From positions 269,834 to 333,833 of the forward strand of contig CH003244.1 of NCBI GenBank assembly GCA_000149265.1: DNA of 64,000 nt, read 5' to 3'. Below, in pieces: positions 60,107 to 64,000 of the stretch. This DNA is from Ciona savignyi (lineage: Eukaryota; Chordata; Ascidiacea; Phlebobranchia; Cionidae). Numbering within the stretch: the stretch's first letter is position 1; each line of letters starts with the position of its first letter. Below the pieces are notes generated by a model that made no database searches, was not told where the DNA came from, and worked only from the letters and a program-made list of their open reading frames with translations. The position numbers were made by a program, and so were the translations under genes.

Positions 60107-63100
60107 ATGAAAATATTTCAAGCGCTCGTACTGATAGCTGTGGTGGTGTGTGCCGCCGAAGGTAAGCATTTTTATATATTTTATTCGTCATATTATTTTC
60201 TACTTTTAATACCATGAGTCCGGACTGTCAGAAAACTGCCGCTAAAACTTTAAATGTTTCTTATATTTCATAAAGCGCTACTTTGTTGGAAATGCGAGAA
60301 CGCAAGGAGCAATGAAGAGTGCCAAAGAAACGGTCGATCAGTTAGATGCCAACGACATCAGGTATTAGCGGTGGTTGCTATAACAATAACACCTTTTTTT
60401 CGTGTATTTTATTTTTAGATATATACACAATGATATTAACCCAAAGCAGTGTACTAAAAAGATTCGCCCTTTTTCCATTTTTCTTATAGAAACAAGTTTA
60501 ACTACAATATACCAAAGTTGAATGTCTTATGGTGCACATCATACTGTTTTAAATATGTATGGTTTTCAAACAAAAATAGCAGTTTTATTTATTAAGTGCT
60601 CTCTGTATTGTGGTGTTCTTATTTAACTTAGGGCCACTAACGTTTTATGCATTTTTAAAATGTGTAAATCGGTTTATATAATTACTATATTATTTTAAAA
60701 TTATGATAATATAACCATTTTTAAAAAGTGTATGCAACACCAACTCGTACTGAGTTTGTTGACCTAACCACAGTAACAATTCATCCAGAGATCGTGCCAA
60801 ACTCACGTGCGAATCGATCCACAAGGAAAGCGCATCACAAAAGAATGTAAACAAAGTCATGCTTGCGCGAACAACTTCATTCAGGTATATTTCACCGATT
60901 AACATCCACCTACCCAGCGGTAATATGGTCAAAAGACAACGTTACCTTATTTGGACGCAGCATACAAAATATAACATATTTGTGGTGGTACCGTTAGTAA
61001 CAAAATTAATTTGATAAAATTGAATTATGTTTATGGTAATTATATGAGTGTAAATAGTACATTGTCAATTGTACCATATACAAGACATTGACGTGGTTAA
61101 TCTATTGTGGTTCAAGCTGCTTCGCGTGTCTGCTGGGTATCCTCACATGGATGCGGTTTTATTCGTTATTATTTGTGTCCCCAGAACCCAAGGTCCGCGT
61201 GGTATCCAAGTCAGTGCAATGACATTCATGGATCGGTCTGTAGATGTTGTTGTGATTTCGATAACTGCAACTTTGATACATTGGACTGCCCCGTAGGTTT
61301 GTACTAAATATGCTTTAGCAAATCGATCTTTTAAAGTTTTATTGGTAGTATAGGAAAATATGGTTTGGAAATTTTTGAATAAAAGTCTTACATTTTAACT
61401 GCTTATGCCTAGCACTTTGGCAAAAATCGCTGATAAAATAAAAAAAGAAGTAGCGATTGTTTTCCATGTGTAAGTTTTATTTATAAAACTTTACTGTGGT
61501 CAGGAAAATACACCCTGATTTATTATTTTTAAGAAACTAAAAAAATAATTAATTTTTAACTTTTGTCAGGTCCGACCACAACAACCCGCCCGCCGACAAC
61601 TACCACTACAACGCCTCCCCCCACAACAACAACAACAACAACTACTCCAGCAACAACAACAACAGTACCACCACCTACTTCTCCACCTGTGGAAATTACT
61701 AAACCACGTAAGTTTATCTATGATTAGTTTTATAGTTTTGTTTTGGTCCGCTGGATGCGAGGTAGATTGGTAGCTGATGTCCGAATACCTTAAACTACAG
61801 CAGCATTACTGATTATACAACTTTATACGATAACACGGACCGGTCACAATCACCGAAAACGTATATTAAAGTTTCCACTTTGTTGAAGCAAAATGGGAAA
61901 ACCATAGTTTCTGATGAACCAAATGCATTAGCATGAGCCCATTTATCACATTTGCTTGCAAAATTAACGTTATATTAACCCTTAGACGACGACGGTTACA
62001 TATTTGTAACCTAGATGTGTCCCCGAAAAAAATGCACAATTCAGTCGTTTCTTGGGGGATTTTCCTAGTTTTGATATTTTTGGAAAGCATTTGAATAGAT
62101 CTTTCGAAATAACGCATACAAATATAATCCTTCCATTTAAAAATTTTGAGTAATATTGCTCCAAACATTTTTCTTCAAAATTTTTGTATCTAGTTTAACT
62201 TTTAGGTAAAATATCGCTTTTTTGTGTTCTGGGGAGTTAAAATTGTTACACCAGTTGCTGTGAGAATACAACTAGCAGTAGCCGTCTTTGTTTTCGAGTT
62301 TACCAGTCATTTTCGATTTTTCAACGATATATGTAAACATATGTGTACATGTTTTTTTTCTAATTACTATTGATATTTATTCATTTTTTGGACTTTGTTT
62401 ACTTTGTTTTTCAATTATTATTTGATATTCGGAAGAAATATGACAACTTCGGAATAGATTACAGACGATTAGGCTGCCAGCATGATCGAGGCCGACAGTG
62501 ATTGTGGTGATGAAATGCCATATTTGTCAGTTTTATGTGACGTCATCACGCTTAGTTGACGTCATCAAAAAATAAAAGACGTAACTTTGTAGGAAATTTC
62601 ATTTTGAACACTTTTGTAATACATTACTATCTTCTACAAGCTACCAGTAACGAGTAATTAGAGTATAAATTACTAATTATGACGTCATTACAAATACTAC
62701 AACGTCATCAAAAAAATAAAAATACCAATTTGTAGAAAATTATCTACTGGACAACTTTGTAATAGATTGTTCTTCCCTAAGTCCAACAGTATTCGCAGCA
62801 AACAAGGTTAAAGCAACCTTACTCAAAAGTGCCAAAAACTGCAAAAGTTCCGTCGTCGTTAAAGGGTTAACTGATTAGAAATCACATAGTCAGCATTGCT
62901 TTAAAATGTTAGTGAAATCAAAATATAACTTATAGAATAACTTGTGTATATTTAGGCTGGTTTATGTCCGCAAAATTTTACCGGTTTAATTTTCAATTGG
63001 GTGATGGGCTGGTTACTTACTATAGACCTTGAATGCATTCTGTATATGAATCGGTAATGTGAAATCCATTCTGTATGTGAATCGGTAATGTGAAATCCAT

Positions 63101-63920
63101 TCTCTATGTCAATCGGTAATGTGTAATGCATTCTGTTTGTGAATGGGTAATGTAAAATGCATTATGTTTGAGAATCGGTAATATATAAATAATTATTGAC
63201 CACACATCGTTTTTTCACCATGTGATTTGTATTTTAATTAAGTATAATCACTACGACAGCTTCTACTTGTGACGTCATCGATTTAAAGAACGGTTCAGTG
63301 ACATGTTCTGGGGGTCGATTGGTAAATGGATCTGTATGTGAGTTCAAGTGTGATACTGGCTTTCTGCTCTACCCGCCGAACACGGGTAACAGTTCAACAT
63401 GCAACAGCACATCTTGGGTTGAGCCACCGCCGTGCTGCAATCGTGAGTGGAATTTAGATAAAATATAATTTTTTTTTATATAAGAGTCGTTATATGTATC
63501 GGTCGCGCTAACCATTCGGCCACACGACCGTTCTAGATACACGCTGCTTCGGTTAAGTACACCCGAGTGGTCTAGGGTAGAATGAATTGGACCCTGAATC
63601 ATGGGTTTATTTTATCAGGGCTGTGTTTTGAACCCGTAAAGGCATGTTACTAAGAATATTATGTGTAAAGTCGGTTTAATAATTTTGCCACGGCAGCCCG
63701 ACTGCAAACAAAAGTTATTCTGATGATTATCATAAGTTATTTTGATGAATATCATAGAGTTGGGAGTACCAAACAAGTACTAAAAAATATTACGTTGTGT
63801 TTCTACAGGTCAGTGTCCCCCATATGCAAAAGTAGACGCCATAGTTGTAGTTGATTCCTCTAGTTCCATCGGCGGAGCGAATTGGAGAATACTTACCCGT
63901 TTCGTCGAACGTATTATCAC
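60107..63920 (+). CDS. Secreted LU (Ly6/uPAR)-Thr/Pro linker-CCP-VWA protein, 5' part
   Basis: Seven exons seen: 60107-60161, 60276-60361, 60789-60884, 61185-61296, 61570-61707, 63260-63442, 63809-63920; phases agree and the frame is open (260 residues so far), with the rest beyond the window. Residues 1-17 are a signal peptide (MKIFQALVLIAVVVCAA). Exons 2-4 form a cysteine-rich LU-type domain, starting LLCWKCENARSNEEC and ending CRCCCDFDNCN, the Ly6/uPAR CC-x4-CN hallmark. Exon 5 is a Thr/Pro-rich mucin-like linker (~117-162). Exon 6 is a CCP/sushi-like module (NGSVTCSGG, NGSVCEFKCDTGF, final Trp and Cys). Exon 7 opens a VWA domain, with VDAIVVVDSSSSIGGANW giving the MIDAS D-x-S-x-S (Asp ~239). 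Extracellular adhesion, matrix or immune recognition is expected. The order LU-CCP-VWA is unusual. Intron 5 carries a piggyBac-like element and a minisatellite. Confidence 0.85.
61979..62866. mobile_element. piggyBac-like non-autonomous element, second copy type
   Basis: TTAA (61975-61978), then CCCTTAGACGACGACGG; the right end reads CCGTCGTCGTTAAAGGG then TTAA (62867-62870). A perfect 7-bp-stem hairpin GGTTACATATTTGTAACC (61994-62011) abuts the left repeat, as in the element at 36286. A short frame from about 62482 (MIEADSDCGDEMPYLS) may be a transposase N-terminal remnant. Its length (888 bp) is almost the same as the other element, but the terminal sequences differ beyond CCCTTT/A. Confidence 0.85.
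63031..63184 (+). repeat. 31-bp minisatellite, five copies
   Basis: The word TCGGTAATGT or close variants recurs at 63051, 63082, 63113, 63144 and 63175, an exact 31-bp period. The unit includes CATTCTGTATGTGAATCGG. It lies in intron 5 of the LU-CCP-VWA gene. Confidence 0.92.
63470..63535 (-). mobile_element. tRNA-like repeat fragments in intron 6 of the LU-CCP-VWA gene
   Basis: AGTCGTTATATGTATCGGTC, GCGCTAACCATTCGGCCACA and CGACCGTTC. A second, more diverged copy covers about 63600-63702 (TTTTGAACCCGTAAAGGC ... TTGCCACGGCAGCCCGAC). Confidence 0.65.
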
Positions 63921-64000
63921 GTAGGTGGAATTCAAACAATTTTATATATCTGTCGGTAATAGAGAATGGTGAAATAAACGTGCATAAGAAAGTGCAGCTT

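Overview
This is a window of an animal nuclear genome, almost certainly a solitary ascidian close to Ciona (C. intestinalis/robusta type). The reasons are AT-rich DNA, short GT-AG introns, compact multi-exon genes with animal orthologues (FAM3, PUS7), LU/CCP/VWA and C-type-lectin proteins, and a dense load of small tRNA-derived SINEs and MITE-like DNA transposons. The genus is an inference; no sequence search was possible. There are no bacterial operons, rRNA genes, canonical tRNA genes or CRISPR arrays.

Layout. 0.2-5.3 kb is repeat-rich: a MITE, a 2.15-kb foldback-type transposon with 10-bp subrepeats in its arms and an 8-bp target duplication, and SINE fragments. 5.4-15.2 kb (+): a seven-exon FAM3 cytokine-like gene; its last intron holds a 1.1-kb hAT-type element. 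17.3-24.2 kb (-): a complete 12-exon PUS7 pseudouridine synthase gene, convergent with FAM3. 26.7-29.1 kb (+): a three-exon gene with an alpha/beta-hydrolase-like nucleophile elbow and an acidic 12-residue repeat tail, interrupted by one in-frame TAG. 29.1-33.4 kb: gene-free, with a near full-length SINE and a solo LTR. 33.4-35.7 kb (+) and 39.2-41.3 kb (-): a tail-to-tail pair of type I transmembrane C-type-lectin-domain receptors with tyrosine-motif tails, separated by a piggyBac-like element and a hAT MITE. 41.3-45.3 kb: gene-free. 45.3-57.3 kb (-): a 16-exon gene whose phases close over all exons (1,227 residues), encoding two hydrophobic segments flanking a mucin-like region, then about 900 residues of helical repeats ending in a module resembling part of the dynein heavy-chain stalk region. 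60.1 kb to the end (+): the 5' part of a secreted LU-Thr/Pro linker-CCP-VWA protein, cut by the window edge.

I built the exon models by hand. In each of the five complete uninterrupted genes the intron phases match at every junction and the summed length is a multiple of three, which is strong internal support. FAM3 and PUS7 are ordinary conserved genes. The receptor pair, the mucin/helical-repeat/dynein-like protein and the LU-CCP-VWA protein form a run of surface or secreted proteins with unusual architectures. They are the best candidates for undescribed biology, perhaps epithelial surface recognition, though the sequence itself does not show function.
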